A stretch of DNA of 64,000 nucleotides, taken from the NCBI RefSeq assembly GCF_000321225.1, contig NW_004450323.1:362967-426966 (forward strand). The letters are read 5' to 3'. Every line of letters begins with the position of its first letter. Position 1 is the first letter of the stretch. The notes below the pieces were generated by a model. That model made no database searches, was not told where the DNA came from, and worked only from the letters and a program-made list of their open reading frames with translations. A program made the position numbers and the translations under genes. This DNA comes from Odobenus rosmarus divergens (taxonomy: Eukaryota > Chordata > Mammalia > Carnivora > Odobenidae). Positions 22,601 through 34,965 of the stretch are shown here, in pieces.

Positions 22601-22828
22601 AGAATTTTACACAATGCAATGACATAGACCTTTGTTAATAATTAGAATTCTTTCTAATATGAGTAAATGTTTGAGGTTTACATTGAATGCATCATATTTT
22701 AAAATATTATTCCAGCTATAATAATGAGTAGAAGGTAAACATAAACACTCTCTTGCCTTGGCCTTCCTTTGACTGATGAAATACATCACCCAGCGTATCT
22801 GGCCAGGATGACTGTTCAGTTGTATCTT

Positions 22829-23027
22829 AAAAAACAAACAAAAGATTTTATTTGAGAGAGAAAGAGAGAGAGTGTGCGCGTGAGCACAGACATGCACCGG
22901 AGTATAGAGGAGGGACGGGGGAGAGGCAGACTCCCCGCTGAGCAGGGAGCCTGACACAGGTCTTGATCCCAGGACCCTGAGATCATGACCCGAGCCAAAG
23001 GCAGACGACTGAGTCACCCAGGCACCC
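22829..23027 (-). mobile_element. CAN SINE with 17-bp target-site duplication
   Basis: Antisense copy between 'ctgttcagttgtatctt' (22812-22828) and 'ctgttcagctgtatctt' (23028-23044), one mismatch. It contains a purine-rich block with 'gtgtgcgcgtgagcac'. Confidence 0.95.
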
Positions 23028-23379
23028 CTGTTCAGCTGTATCTTTTATGTGCGCCGTCAACATGCCCAAAGCACCTCACGACTTAAAGATCCATATAACT
23101 CAGGGGTTAAGTAATCCATTGCCTTTCTGGGGAGAGCTGCAAAGAGACCTCTGACCATGGTGCCACTGGATGCTTAGAATGTGTGAATTATATTGCAGGG
23201 GGAAATGTCCCATTTTTTCAGTTCTGTATCACTTAGTCTATATCTGGTACTCTTCCTTTAAGCTCTCAAAGTACCCTTGGCAAGCTATAGCATCACCAGC
23301 CTCATTGTCATAATTAGTCATTGTGTAGTCCTTTATATTTTAAGGATACACACACACACGTTTCTCCTGCGAGATAGAC

Positions 23380-23500
23380 TGTTATCACCCTTATTTTATA
23401 GATAAGGAATCTAAAGCTCAAAAAAGGTAAAACTGCTCACCAGTGGGCACACAAACTGTGAGTAATAGAGCTGAACCGGAGGCTCTCATCCCACATCCCC
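23380..23500 (-). mobile_element. MIR, antisense
   Basis: 'cccttattttatagataagg', 'aatctaaagctcaaaaaagg', 'taatagagctgaaccggagg' follow the antisense MIR core. Confidence 0.7.
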
Positions 23501-24383
23501 TGTTTTTATCAGCTGATATAGACTAGGAGGTAGAATAATGGATACTAATAGGGAGAAATGACTAAAATTGGCTAAGAGAGGGGAAAAGCCATTTGCAAAA
23601 CCATGGTTAATAGAAGACCATTTTTGTAAAGATATTAATGATAATCAAAATGGAGGTGGCAAAAAGTACTGTTAGTGTAGGGAGAAGACCTGTGTGCCAT
23701 AAGACGCCTGTTCTACGCCCGAGGAAGTGAGTAACTTCACCGATTCCACAAACATTCATTGAGAAACTAGTCCTTGGACTTACTCTCCAAGTAGGCTTCC
23801 CAGTTCTCATTCCTTTGCTTTCCCTGAAAGCAGAAACAAAATATTTTACTGCTTATTTAGTAAACAGAGAATTCCCCACTGACCAATGTGGGGTTGGATA
23901 CAGAGCTCTTGCCCACACCACTTCTGCTCTCTCAAACCTGTGTTTGCATCCCCAGCACACAGCGTGGCTTCCAGAACCAACTAGGTCACCTGGGTTCACA
24001 TGCCAGGCTTTGACTTAGGCTTGCTGCTCCTACTGTGTCTCACTGCCTTTTCTACAAATACTTCTTGAAATTACAGATGAAAAAATAACTCAGAACATTT
24101 TAAAAAGTTAGAGATTGCCATTTTACAGCTGCAGAAGTTTCCATGGCAGGATCGGTGTACAAAAAAACAAGCACATCTAGTACCTCTAATACAATCCGGG
24201 TCAGAGAGTTTTAAGTTCCCAAATTAATTTTTAGAGCTCTGTCTCTAGAAGGTGGAGTGTCGCCCTGCACAACGTGCCTAATTACACCAATTCTCAGACC
24301 TCCTGTATCACAAAGGGCTACTACCATCTTCTTATTTGAAAAAAACACAATAAAACAAATCCGAAGATAAAGCACACAAAATG
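23501..24383 (+). other. End of intron, no interspersed repeat
   Basis: No SINE, L1, L2 or MIR recognised in the last 900 bp before the KCNK2 exon. Confidence 0.6.
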
Positions 24384-24433
24384 CTGACTGTCATGTGGGT
24401 GTCTCTCTGTGTTTTCTCTGCGTGATGCTCCAG
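24384..24433 (+). promoter_or_regulatory. KCNK2: Branch point, polypyrimidine tract and 3' splice site of the KCNK2 last exon
   Basis: A consensus-like branch site 'ctgac' at 24384-24388 (A at 24387) lies 46 nt before the AG. A U-rich tract 'gtctctctgtgttttctctg' (24401-24420) follows, then 'ctccag' with AG at 24432-24433. The tract is interrupted by 'cgtgatg', so the site is moderate in strength. Confidence 0.85.
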
Positions 24434-24751
24434 GTGGGAGAGTTCAGAGCCCATGCCGCTGAGTGGACGGCCAACGTCACGGCCGAGTTCAAGGAGACCA
24501 GGAGGCGCCTGAGTGTGGAGATCTACGACAAGTTTCAACGCGCCACCTCCATCAAGCGGAAGTTGTCCGCGGAGCTTGCCGGGAACCACAACCAAGAGCT
24601 GACTCCTTGTAGGAGGACCCTGTCCGTGAATCACCTAGCCAGCGAGAGGGATGTCTTGCCTCCCTTACTGAAAACTGAGAGTATCTATTTGAATGGATTG
24701 ACGCCACACTGTGCAGGAGAGGAAATTGCGGTTATCGAGAACATTAAATAA
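24434..24751 (+). CDS. KCNK2: KCNK2 (TREK-1) last coding exon: cytoplasmic C-terminal tail
   Basis: Codes for the final 105 residues of the two-pore-domain K+ channel TREK-1, a plasma-membrane leak channel gated by stretch, heat, lipids and pH. The exon starts in phase 0 with [11 protein letters not shown], the helix that follows TM4 and couples membrane lipids and PIP2 to the gate. In the 411-residue numbering the exon starts at V307, right after the proton sensor E306. RRRLS (exon residues 23-27) is the PKA site S333 and KRKLS (41-45) the PKG site S351. The tail ends ...AVIENIK and TAA at 24749. No indels or stops; one residue (A69 of the exon, in NHLASERD) differs from the T I remember in human. 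The frame runs open 39 nt into the intron, but that ATG is not a start. Pore domains are upstream of the window. Confidence 0.98.
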   Translation: MGEFRAHAAEWTANVTAEFKETRRRLSVEIYDKFQRATSIKRKLSAELAGNHNQELTPCRRTLSVNHLASERDVLPPLLKTESIYLNGLTPHCAGEEIAVIENIK

Positions 24752-24972
24752 CCCTCTCTTTGAAGAACCTTAGGCGTAGCCATAGGTGAGGACTTCTATA
24801 TGCTCTTTATGACTGTTGCTGGTAGCATTTTTTAAATTGTGCATGAGCTCCAAAGGGGGAAAAAATAGATACACCCATCATGGCCATCTACCATCAAGAG
24901 AATTTGGAATTCTGAGCCAGCACTATCTTTTTGATGATGCTTGTTGAGCGGTCCACTTTCTTTGACAAGTGG

Positions 24973-24978
24973 AATAAA
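24973..24978 (+). terminator. KCNK2: Possible proximal polyadenylation signal
   Basis: AATAAA about 220 nt after the stop codon, followed by 'tgatgccttttgtgcc', a weak U/GU-rich element. Use would give a very short 3' UTR. Confidence 0.4.
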
Positions 24979-26613
24979 ACAAGCAATGTCTGATGCCTTT
25001 TGTGCCCAGACTGTTTTCCTCCCTCTTTTCGTAACGTGCCATAAGGCCTCAGAATGAATTATAATTGTTTCTGGTAATCATGTAGCTTCGAGGGATCAGT
25101 CCTTAACTTTTCAGGGTCTACCTAACTGAGCCTAGATATGGACCATTTATGGATGACCACGTTTCTTTTTGTAAATGGCAAGAGATTCATATGCAGCCTT
25201 TTACCTAAGAAATTTTCTGTCAGTGCCTTATCTTCTGAAGAAACAGAACCTCTCTAGCTAATGTGTGGTTTCTCCTTCCCCCCCTCCACCCCTAGGCTCA
25301 CCTCTGCAGCCCTTAATCCCACAACTCCCGTTTGAATACCATACCTTGCTGGGAACAGTGTGTAAACTGAAGTGATGATGCCCAAAGAAGGAATAGATGC
25401 CAAATTAGATGGACATTGAAGCAACTCTCAGAAATTCTAGCGTTAAAGGCACTGCAAAGAAATGAGGTGCACAGATGGCCCCTCTGAGTATTTATTTGAC
25501 TCAGGTACCAGTGGTACATATACACAGTATAATTATTTCCAGCCCTGTAAAATGGGCTGCTCCAAACAGTCCCTTTTTTTTTTTTCCTGGCAGTATTTGG
25601 AAGTTACCATTTATTCATCACTACATATTTTGAAAGGTGGAAGCAAAAGAAGAAAAAATATATATATATGATCTGACAGAAGAAAGCGGTTAAACACGGA
25701 TCTTATTGGAGGTGATTTAAGAAAATTGGTGTGAATTACCATTCTGAGGAAAAGAAGATAGCATGATATTAGCATTTGCTAATAAACATTATGCTGCCAG
25801 CACGTCTTTGCTTTTTTGATGTGGAAGTCTTACCCGATTTTCTTTGCCTGGGTGACTTTTGCCAGACAGGGGAGGTGATGCTGTAGTCGGAGCTGGGCAC
25901 AGCCTCGCCTTGTGTGGGTGTCCCTCTGGAGCTGTGACTGAGCATGAGAGCAGAAGTTGAAACTAGGATCACTGTGATATTGCACATGGGAAAAAAAATG
26001 CAGATTGCAAGCATAATTCATCTTTGACATTAGAGAAAAAGCTGTTTTAGCACAATTTAAATCTTGAGAGCTTTTTTTTTTTTTAGATAGAAAAGGCTGA
26101 TAACCCTTTTTAGTTGCATTTTATATCCTGTAACTCTTTGGAGGTTTCCAAGATTCAGAAGAAATTCATTAAAGGCACCTAGTAGAGATTGCTACTCTCT
26201 TTTATTTTCATACTTAGATCTGCTGTACATTGTATATATAATTTTTCAAATGCAGAAAGAAGATGACTTCCCCAAATACAATTGCAGGACATTTCTTTTA
26301 TTCGGGGGGCGAGGGTGGTGGAAATATCAGAATAAGTGGCATTTGGATTAGGGTCTTAAAATATAAACCGAGGATCTTAAAAAAAAACACACACATTTAA
26401 ATAGATGCTTATTTTCCCAAATTTAAATTTAAGCTAGAAATGTAAATATTCAGTTAACTTGTTGAAGGTACTTTTATAAACTTAAAAAATTCTAACCAAA
26501 ATTTTAGAAAGTCGGGCTCTTTTAGAAAGAAAGCTACACCCATTTCCTCAATAACTGTTCTGACAGTTCCTATGGTGGAATGCACCATGTATAAACTGTG
26601 AATTGTATTGACA

Positions 26614-26619
26614 AATAAA
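26614..26619 (+). terminator. KCNK2: Main polyadenylation signal of KCNK2
   Basis: AATAAA in 'gacaaataaagtttgtaa', with U-rich 'cattttctgagtctcc' downstream. Cleavage would fall near 26635. Confidence 0.75.
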
Positions 26620-26640
26620 GTTTGTAATTAAAGTCAGCAT

Positions 26641-29174
26641 TTTCTGAGTCTCCTGCTTGCTGCTGAGAATGGAGATGGGATTCTAGCCGAGCAGAACTCC
26701 AGGATGTCACCTTTCATGCTGAGTTTTCTGTGGCTCCTTCATTCACAATATTCAAGAAATATTTTTGATGCGGTATTACTACCCTTGTTAAATATGTGCA
26801 GAATGTTCTTCTTGGTGACTGTTAATCAAAAGTAAATGTCCTGACATTTCCCTTTGGAAATATGATATTTTAAATAGCATGTAAATTCAAGATTGTTTCT
26901 ACATTATGACATATTAATGTCTTATTTTATCATTGTAAGACCTTGTCTTGACACTGAAGTAATCTGAATGCCAAACATGGGCACCTGAATATTTTTTGTA
27001 AGGGAAAAAACAATCAAAACATCCTGGCAGTATCGAAGCCCAAAGAAGTCAGTTGCCAGCTAATCTTCTAGACCTCATACCCCAAATATTTGAACAACAT
27101 ACCTTATCAGTATCTTGCATAAATGTATTGATTCATTCCTAAGCATCCTGATGCTCAGTAAATGTCCTAAACCTGGTTCCCAACATTATCCTCAAAATTG
27201 GGGAAAATCTAAGAAAAACTGTATATCAATTTTATTTCCTCAAGCTTTAATGTGTTTACTTACTGTGGCGAGAACATTGATACGGATTTTGACATAGTCT
27301 CAAATTTTCTAGTGAATTTTTTTCATTGGACCAGTTTTAAGAGTAGTTTTGCCCTGAAGAATATCTGAAAAAAAAAAGTACTAGAACCAGCAAGAATCAG
27401 GAACTCTTTGATATGAAATCTTAGACGTGGATTCTAGATAAGAATCCTCTACCTTACGGCTATTAAATGTAAAAGTGATTATTTTGGAGTTCTTTCAATT
27501 TCTTATACAAATCCATATATTTTGCTACCTAGTTAATGTCATCCACCCTTTTTTCAATAATATTTCACTTTTGTAATACAGGAAGAAGTGAAACTTCTAA
27601 AGCCAAGAGAGAACTGAATAATTTGTTTCTTAGCCGTCAATAAAGTGGGAGCAGTGTGTATGCAGGGCTTTGTTTCTTTCTCAAATTCTAAGGAATATGT
27701 GACATACAAGAAAGACTAAATTCCACCTCACTTTGTGTAAAAAAATCTGTGGAATTCTTTGATTCTTAAGGCTAGAGTTTCAAGCAGACTAAGGGAAATT
27801 TTAGATGGAATACCAAAAAAAAAAAAAATTCATCCATTCTGAAGACTTGAGATACCTATTTATGCCTAAGAACTACAGACCTAGATCAACTTATATTGTT
27901 TTCCTTTTTAAAAAAATGTTTGCTGTTCTAGTAAAATCATAACTTATTTGTGGTTTGCATTCCTTATTAAAGTGCGGGTATAAATTTGCTTTTGTATAAA
28001 GTAAAAGATGTCTCTATTTGAATACTCATAATTCCATTAAAATTAATATATGATTTTGCTCCAGCATGAGTTTACTTAAATGTCCTTTTATAGGGAAACT
28101 TACATATAGCAGGTGCTCCAAAAATTCATGGTGAACAAATAACATAAAAACAGGTGTTTAATTGTAACAGTCTGATGTATACTTGTGTGTAGTTCTCCCA
28201 GCTCCACAAACATCTGTCCTCTTCTACTGGGTTAGTAGTAATTGGGGCACAGATAGTCGTTATTTCTCCAATTTACTTACAAGCTGGTACTACTCACTGT
28301 ACAGAAGAAAAATCAAAGCCAATTCTTCAACCAGAGAGACTTTCAGTTTGTCATACACTTACTCCTTATAAGCAAGGGTTTCATTATTTTCATTTCCAAA
28401 TTTTGGCTCACAATAGATACCATCAAAACTTTTCAATTATAATTTAATCTTGAAAATTTGTTTGTTTAGAAATTAATTGTAAAATATTTGCCAATACTAG
28501 TAAACGGATGCCTCTTAGTAGTAGAAAGCTAAATACACATTTATTTCTCCTTGCCAAATGAAATTCAGCTTTCTCATGCTTAAATTTATAAGCAGTCTGG
28601 GAAGAAATCCATTATTGGGCACATTTTGAACTGTATCCAATAGAGAATATTAGTCACTTACATGGTATAATTTTGAAATTAACTCACAGAATAAACATTG
28701 GTTTTCATGTAGTTGATGCTTGACTTTTGCAGATGGTATTTCTTCTTACACTGTACAATTCATAGGGAGTAGCATATAGATGATTTTTATAATTTCTACT
28801 TAATTTTAAAACATTTTATACATTTAAATATTATTGACATCAGACTCTATGTTTCATGATTTTTCTTAAGAATTTTCAGATGAGCATTGGTGGCAATGTC
28901 TGGTCCAGATTCAAATTTTATCATTGCCCAAGTATCTCAGAGTTGGAAAGATAAAGCCTCAAGATACTGTCAATACATCTAATTACCCATCCTGTTTCTC
29001 AGTCAGTCAGGTGCAGAAATCCAAAGTTTACACATGCACTGAGAAAGTTTAATATTGCCAAAGTCTAGCTATATACAAGTAGATTAGCCAAGTGTATAAA
29101 TCTCTTCAATGATTATGTTGTATGTACAAACAAAATATTACCATGCTCATGGTTTACCAAGTCAACATTTTTCA
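26641..29174. other. Intergenic sequence after KCNK2, repeat-poor
   Basis: No SINE, L1, L2 or MIR recognised in about 2.5 kb. Another AATAAA at 27639-27644 is followed by GU-rich 'agcagtgtgtatgcaggg', so a longer KCNK2 3' UTR is possible. Confidence 0.5.
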
Positions 29175-30060
29175 AGAGCCTTTATTGTGCCAATTACTGG
29201 AAATACTAAGCCAAATAAATGTCTACTCTCTGGGAGATAGCAGTCCATGGGTCAGAGAGTGACACGCAGCACAGAGAAGAGGGAAGCTTCTCAGGGCTGA
29301 GGAGCTCTGACCAAAAGGCTCTTGCCTTTTTATGGACTTGGGAGGCCGAGGCTAAGGAAGAGGGAAGGGCTAACAGCAGAAAGCTACTGAGTCAGGGTGG
29401 AGAAAGGTCTCAACTGAGGGCCCAGTAAGGAGGCCTCCAAATGGAGGTGCCTGCTCCTGAGTCCTTGCCTGATACTCCCTCGGGAAAACCACAGTGGGCT
29501 GGTTGTGGGAAGGGCAGCTTCCCCCATGCTGCCTGCCAGGCAAAGGCTTGAAACTACCCATGGTTGGGTCTGAAAGACCACACACAGGATTTTAGCCTGA
29601 AGCCAGACTCCTCAGAAGGAATGGTGATGCCCATCTGAGAATTTTGGATTTGACACTGGAAAGACATTTCAAGCTTTAAAATAGGGAGTGATGTGAATCG
29701 ATGTGTACTTTTAGGATGATCACTCTGGCAATGGTATGGGGTAGATGCTGAGCTAAAAGAGCTGGGATGCACCACAGGAAGTCAGAGGAATGTGCGGTGG
29801 CCCCTGAGGAAGGAATTCATGTGTAAACCATATGAGGGCAACTGGGAGATGCTGGTGCGTCCACCACCTTCACCTAAGATGAGGAACATGGAGCTAGGAG
29901 AAAGCGGGAGAAGATTCAACGGGGAGACTAATGTTTTGAATTTGAAGTATCCATGGGGTCACCAAAGTGAAAACCCACAGTGGGCAATTAGAATACTCAA
30001 ATGCTCTCAGGTCAGGCATCCCAGGTAGAGAAATGAATGTGGGAATCACTAACATGAGAA
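29175..30060 (-). mobile_element. LINE-2, antisense
   Basis: Same antisense L2 order as at 20265: 'cctttattgtgccaattact', 'ttttggatttgacactggaa', 'aatagggagtgatgtgaatc', 'atgatcactctggcaatggt'. Later text is more diverged. Confidence 0.7.
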
Positions 30061-30479
30061 GTGCTGCATATTAATAGTGAGAAGCTGAAGTTACTTACCA
30101 TAGTCAACAGCGTTAGGTAAAAGGCCCTTCTAAATGTTAACCCAGTTTGGAATGATACATGTCAGGTGTATTTCATTGCAAGTTAGAAAACCCTCTCATA
30201 TGAATTACATAAGAAGGTTCTAGAACCTTTCCAACCTAAACGATAATCAAGTATTACTTTCGGGTTGGTACTACAGTAATCACACTACCTTTTTTTTATG
30301 GTAAATGGTTTTCATCAGCAAAGCATATATATGTTTATGCTTTATTTTAGCCATGCCTACACAACTTCATTTGGTTCTGCTAATTTTAACATATGTTCCC
30401 AGGATATCCTCTTATCTTGAAAAGGAGAAATAGAACTAAGACATGGATTAAATTAGAAAAATACAAATGACAAAGGACA
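30061..30479. other. Intergenic, no recognised element
   Basis: Nothing recognised. Confidence 0.5.
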
Positions 30480-30960
30480 TGACAACTGTGGCAGGTACTG
30501 CTGGTGCCTGAACAGGATTCCCAGTTGACTGGGCTGGTGGCCCCATGTCCCGATGCTCTGAGGGTTAGATGCTAACAGCTCACAGCTGCCCCCTTTTCTG
30601 CAGAGTAACCTTCTGCAGATCAGAAGCCGCCACTAGGAGATTACCCAGCGCCAACCCCACCACAATGTGGGCAACGCCCAGCCAATAAGTGACATGTGGA
30701 TAGCAAAAGGCAGTCATCGTTCCTTAAGGTGGGATTTAGTCTGTGCTGCAACTTACACTCCAGAGCTCTCTGGGGGACCATGTTGAGGCTAGACTCCAGC
30801 TGAGACCACGTTCTTGCTTAGCACCTTCCCCTGCCCTCTCCTGCTTCCCTCCCTCCCTTTCTCTGGAGGGCACACTCCTAAATATCACATGCACCTGAAT
30901 CCCTGTCTCAGGACTCTGTTTTCATGACAACTATCAAAGTTACCTATTGGAATAGCAGGT
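30480..30960 (+). mobile_element. Probable solo LTR (ERVL-like)
   Basis: A more GC-rich island with LTR-like text: 'agcaccttcccctgccctct', 'cctgcttccctccctccctt', 'ggagggcacactcctaaata', 'gaatccctgtctcaggactc'. No internal gag/pol sequence adjoins it. Family is a recollection, not a match score. Confidence 0.45.
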
Positions 30961-32276
30961 CAGATCTAGGGGAAGGAGAAATAAAACACAAAAATTTTAA
31001 TACAGAGGTGATGACTCGGAGCCACTTAACATGGTTACCAGTTTCTAGGCAGCCCAAGTGAAAAGTAAAACCCTTATTAATGACTTGGTTCTCAATGTCC
31101 GCGATGAGAAAGTATATTCATGTCTCACGAAAACATAGCCTTTCTAGGGCTGAGTTCTAAAGTAAAAGTTTTATTCAAGGCTTCATATAGGTAACAGAGA
31201 GAGATGCAGGAGAAAAAGAATACAATATCCCTACAAAAATGTTACAGTGGATTCCATGACTATTCTTGCTATTAGTTCTAGATATAAGATAAGGGCGGAG
31301 CACCAATTTTAGCTTAGCGAAAACATTTCTTCAGCATAGGTCAAAACAATATGACCCATGTGCACATCTTTTGGGTATCTGAAGTAATGTTTTAAATTTC
31401 CATAGCAGAAATGTTTTTATAAACTTCAGTTATCTCTAAGACTAACCTGAAAATTGGATTTTAAAAGGCAAATTTCTGAGTCCCATCACTAGAGAAGCTC
31501 CTGAAGTAGGTATAGAGTAAAGCCCAGAAAATGAACCCCTATCTGCCTGTTCTCCAAGATTTACATTTTGAGAAACTAATATAGAACACTAGGTAGAAAT
31601 GGTTTCTCAAATTTTCATTTATATCAACACAGTTTTCATAAGAATGGGATAGCAGAAATTTTGTGTTATTCTCTGATATTTGACCCAACTATTGGCATGT
31701 GTGTGTAAATGGAGTATGGATCGGTCAACTTTATAGACTGAATATGTAGATGATAGGTCTGGAATTTTGGGTGCACACTGAGGTCAGCCAAGCTTGACAT
31801 GGCTCACAAGGAGGTTGGCCATGAGATGATCCTCTGTAGAGGTTAAGAACAAGAAAGGAGACTATTCACAGTTCATGTAGGAATTTATGGAATCTTCCTG
31901 ATTGATAGTTTATATTTAAAAACGAACTTTTCCCTAGGGCCGGTTCCACCCTCATATTTGATCACTATTCTGCAGTCCACTAGGAACATTTCTTTTTCAG
32001 GTAGAATTCTGAAAATGGTAAGATTTGAAATGGCCACAGAAAACACACCAAAAATACTGTATGTCTTGAAATGACACAGCTGCGGTATAGGCTGGAGAGA
32101 TTTAAAGTTTTTTCCTTGGCTTCCACAGAGGTTGCAAAGTGAAGTGAGCTGGGTAAACCAGTCACAAAAGAGCTGAATTGGGGAAGTTCAGACACATACT
32201 GTGATAGAGGGAGAGTGATTAACAGCTAAATACAACACACCCCTTGGGAAAATATAACAATATGGCTTCTAACTAG
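30961..32276. other. Intergenic, no recognised element
   Basis: Nothing recognised. Confidence 0.5.
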
Positions 32277-32395
32277 ATCAGTTTCTCAACCTCCGTGTTA
32301 CTGATATTTTGGACTGGGTAATTCTTTGTTGGGGGGCTGTTCTACAACTTGTGGGATGTTTGGCAGCATTAGTGACCTCTACCCACATTGTGTAT
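32277..32395 (+). mobile_element. MER20 (hAT-Charlie DNA transposon) fragment
   Basis: 'cagtttctcaacctccgtgt', 'tactgatattttggactggg', 'taattctttgttggggggct', 'gggatgtttggcagcattag', 'tgacctctacccac' follow the MER20 5' half in order. Confidence 0.85.
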
Positions 32396-33564
32396 GTTGT
32401 AGTAAGGAGTTCAGTAATGTCAACCAAGAGGAAATCAAGAAAAGAAACAGGTGAACCCTTAATTAAATATATGCAGTTGAGAAATTCCCACAAACTAGGG
32501 AATGCTGTAAGAGAATTGATACAGATGGAGTATTTGTTCAAACCAAAGGAATAAAACCAATGAATGAGAAGAGCTAAGTTGCCTGCAATTTCTCCTGAGT
32601 TAACTTGACCTGATTCAGTGCTAAACAGAGACCTTCCATGATTAGCTTTAGATTAAGGAGAATTAAAGTCATTTTTGACACTGTGGTTTAAAATTCTTAC
32701 ATTGGTCATCTGTGGGCAGCCACTGAAACCAAGGTAAGTGGTCAGATACTAAGCAGTTCCATCTGCTATGCCTGCTGCAAGCCTGCATTAGTTAGGTCTG
32801 CATTTTGGAGGCTAGTGGCCTAAGGAATAAGACTTTCTCAAAACCCCTTTACCCTGAGAGTCATGTAAATCCTCTTTGAGCTTTTCCCAGCGTGTTCTCT
32901 GAGGAAGCCTGCTGCAGTGGTATAGTCTCCCTTGTAAAGGCCTTATCTCATCTGAGTCCAAGTAGCAATTTCCTTCAGCAAAATAAGGCTCTTGGCGTTT
33001 CAGTGTAGGAATTAAAAACTACATTTCCTATTAATTTGTGAATGCTGTTCCCATGGCAAGGCTGAATTTTAAAGGCTGTTTAATATTTGCAGTTTGATAA
33101 TTTCTTACAATCAGCTATGGAACATGACCAACATTACAATGAGGTATTCCAATTTTCATGAATTATTTTGACAATGGCTCTTAGCAGAAAAATATTTCAT
33201 CGGAACTTGATCATTTTCTGCCATGTAAGCATAGCAGTGCCCCCTGCACACTGCAGGAAATGCACCGAAGATCAAAGACTTGGAGTGCTCTTGACTGCAC
33301 ACTACTTAACCAACTGTCTCAGGGCTTTTTCAAAATTTCTTTAAGTTGACTGCTCTGAAATTGTTACTTACCTAGGTGGATCTGATCTCTTGTTAATGTG
33401 GCTGTGAGGAATCTAAGCTCTGTGTCAGCCTTTCTCGAAAATATTTAGTTAAGCACTACCCATTGGTATTCTTTGGGGAAAAAATGTTTTTGGTCAAAAA
33501 ATTTGCAGATCCACAACTAGCACCAGCAAGCTAAAGGCTTTAAGCAGTCTTACAGTAAAGAATC
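32396..33564. other. Intergenic, no recognised element
   Basis: Nothing recognised. Confidence 0.5.
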
Positions 33565-34030
33565 TGTATTAGTTAATTACCCCCCAAATTTAGCAACTTG
33601 AAACAGACATTTGTTTTCTCAGAGTTTCTAAAGATTGGGAATCTGGGAATGATTAGCTGGGTGGTCTGGCTCAGGGTCTTTCATGAGGTTACAGTCAAGC
33701 TGTTGGCCAGAGCTGCAATCATATGAAGGCTTGACTGGGGCAGGGAAATGTATGTCAAAGATGGCTCACTCAAACGCTTGTTGGCAGGAGGCCCCAGTTC
33801 CTTACCACAGACACCCCTTCACAGCACTTCCAAGTGTCCTCATGACATGGCAGCTGGCTTCCCGCAGACTGAGTGATCTGAGAAAGAGAAAGCAAGCAGA
33901 AAGCCTCAGTGCTTCTTATAATCTAGCTTGCAAAGTCACACACAGTCACTTCCACTTTTATTCTATTTGCTAGAAGTGAGTCACTAAGTCAGACTAACAA
34001 AGGGAGGGCAACTAGGTTCTGGCCTTTGAA
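33565..34030 (+). mobile_element. MaLR/MLT1-like LTR relic
   Basis: 'ctgtattagttaattacccc', 'gcaacttgaaacagacattt', 'tctggctcagggtctttcat', 'catgacatggcagctggctt', 'gctagaagtgagtcactaag' keep the order of a mammalian LTR of this class. Small open frame 33683-33973 is incidental. Confidence 0.6.
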
Positions 34031-34162
34031 GGGAGCATCAAACAACATGTGGACATCCTTTGAAGCATCACGTATGGTTTAAGCCATCATTTTCTTTATT
34101 TTACCACAGAAGTTTCTCTGACCATAATACTTATTGCTATGGTTAATAATCCTGTAGAATGG

Positions 34163-34947
34163 CATACGATCCAGCAATTGCACTACTGGGTATTTACCCC
34201 AAAGATACAAATGTAGGGATCCGAAGGGGTACGTGCACCCCAATGTTTATAGCAGCAATGTCCACAATAGCCAAACTGTGGAAAGAGCCAAGATGTCCAT
34301 CGACAGATGAATGGATAAAAAAGATGTGGTATATTTACACAATGTAATATTATGCAGCCATCAAAAGGAATGAGATCTTGCCATTTGCAACGACGTGGAT
34401 GGAACTGGAGGGTGTTATGCTGAGTGAAATAAGTCAGTCAGAGAAAGACATGTATCATATGACCTCACTGATATGAGGAATTCTTAATCTCAGGAAACAA
34501 ACTGAGGGTTGCTGGAGTGATGGGGGGTGGGAGGGATTGGGTGGCTGGGTGATAGACATGGGGAGGGTATGTGCTATGGTGAGCACTGTGAATTGTACAA
34601 GACTGATGAATCACGGATCTGTACTTCTGAAACAAATAATGCAATATATGTTAAGAAAAAAGAAGAAGAAGAAGAAGATAGCAGGAGGGGAAGAATGAAG
34701 GGGAGTAAGTTGGAGGGGGAGATGAACCATTAGAGACGATGGACTCTGAAAAACAAACTGAGGGTTCTAGAGGGGAGGGGGGTGGGGGGATGGGTTAGCC
34801 TGGTGATGGGTATTAAAGAGGGCACATTCTGTGTGGAGCATTGGGTGTTATGCACAAACAATGAATCATGGAACACTGCATCAAAAATTAATGATGTAAT
34901 GTATGGTGGTTAACATAACAATAAAAAAATTATTAAAAAAAAATAAT
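34163..34947 (+). mobile_element. Young L1 3' end with 18-bp target-site duplication
   Basis: Holds the last ORF2 codons (AYDPAIALLGIYPKDTN..., degraded) and the carnivore L1 3' UTR with a (GAA)5 run, a G-rich tract near 34770, and an A-rich tail. Perfect duplication 'aataatcctgtagaatgg' at 34145-34162 and 34948-34965. 5'-truncated. Confidence 0.96.
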
Positions 34948-34965
34948 AATAATCCTGTAGAATGG

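Larger units (their letters stand above)
1..24433 (+). other. KCNK2: Last intron of KCNK2 (3' part)
   Basis: Everything upstream of the KCNK2 acceptor at 24433 is read as one intron, because no other exon of the channel (pore helices, selectivity filters, TM4) is visible in any frame. In TREK-1 the residue before this junction is the glutamate that ends the TM4-proximal 'KKTKEE' stretch, so the missing donor lies left of the window. The intron is filled with L1, CAN SINE, L2 and MIR insertions in both orientations. The assignment follows from the exon; the lack of further exons is by-eye negative evidence. Confidence 0.8.
24752..26640 (+). other. KCNK2: KCNK2 3' UTR
   Basis: Runs from the stop codon to just after the AATAAA at 26614, about 1.9 kb, similar to what I recall for the human transcript. 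No interspersed repeat is present. It holds a short TA run near 25658-25669, T-rich runs (25567-25583, 26071-26084) and many ATTTA-like words. The end is inferred from the signal, not from transcript data. Confidence 0.8.

Noticed and set aside
24395..24433. ATG upstream of the KCNK2 exon in the same frame
   Set aside because: It lies in the intron before a good branch point and AG; the 13 extra residues are not TREK-1.
24332..24634. 100-codon minus-strand frame over the KCNK2 exon
   Set aside because: Antisense shadow of the real exon.
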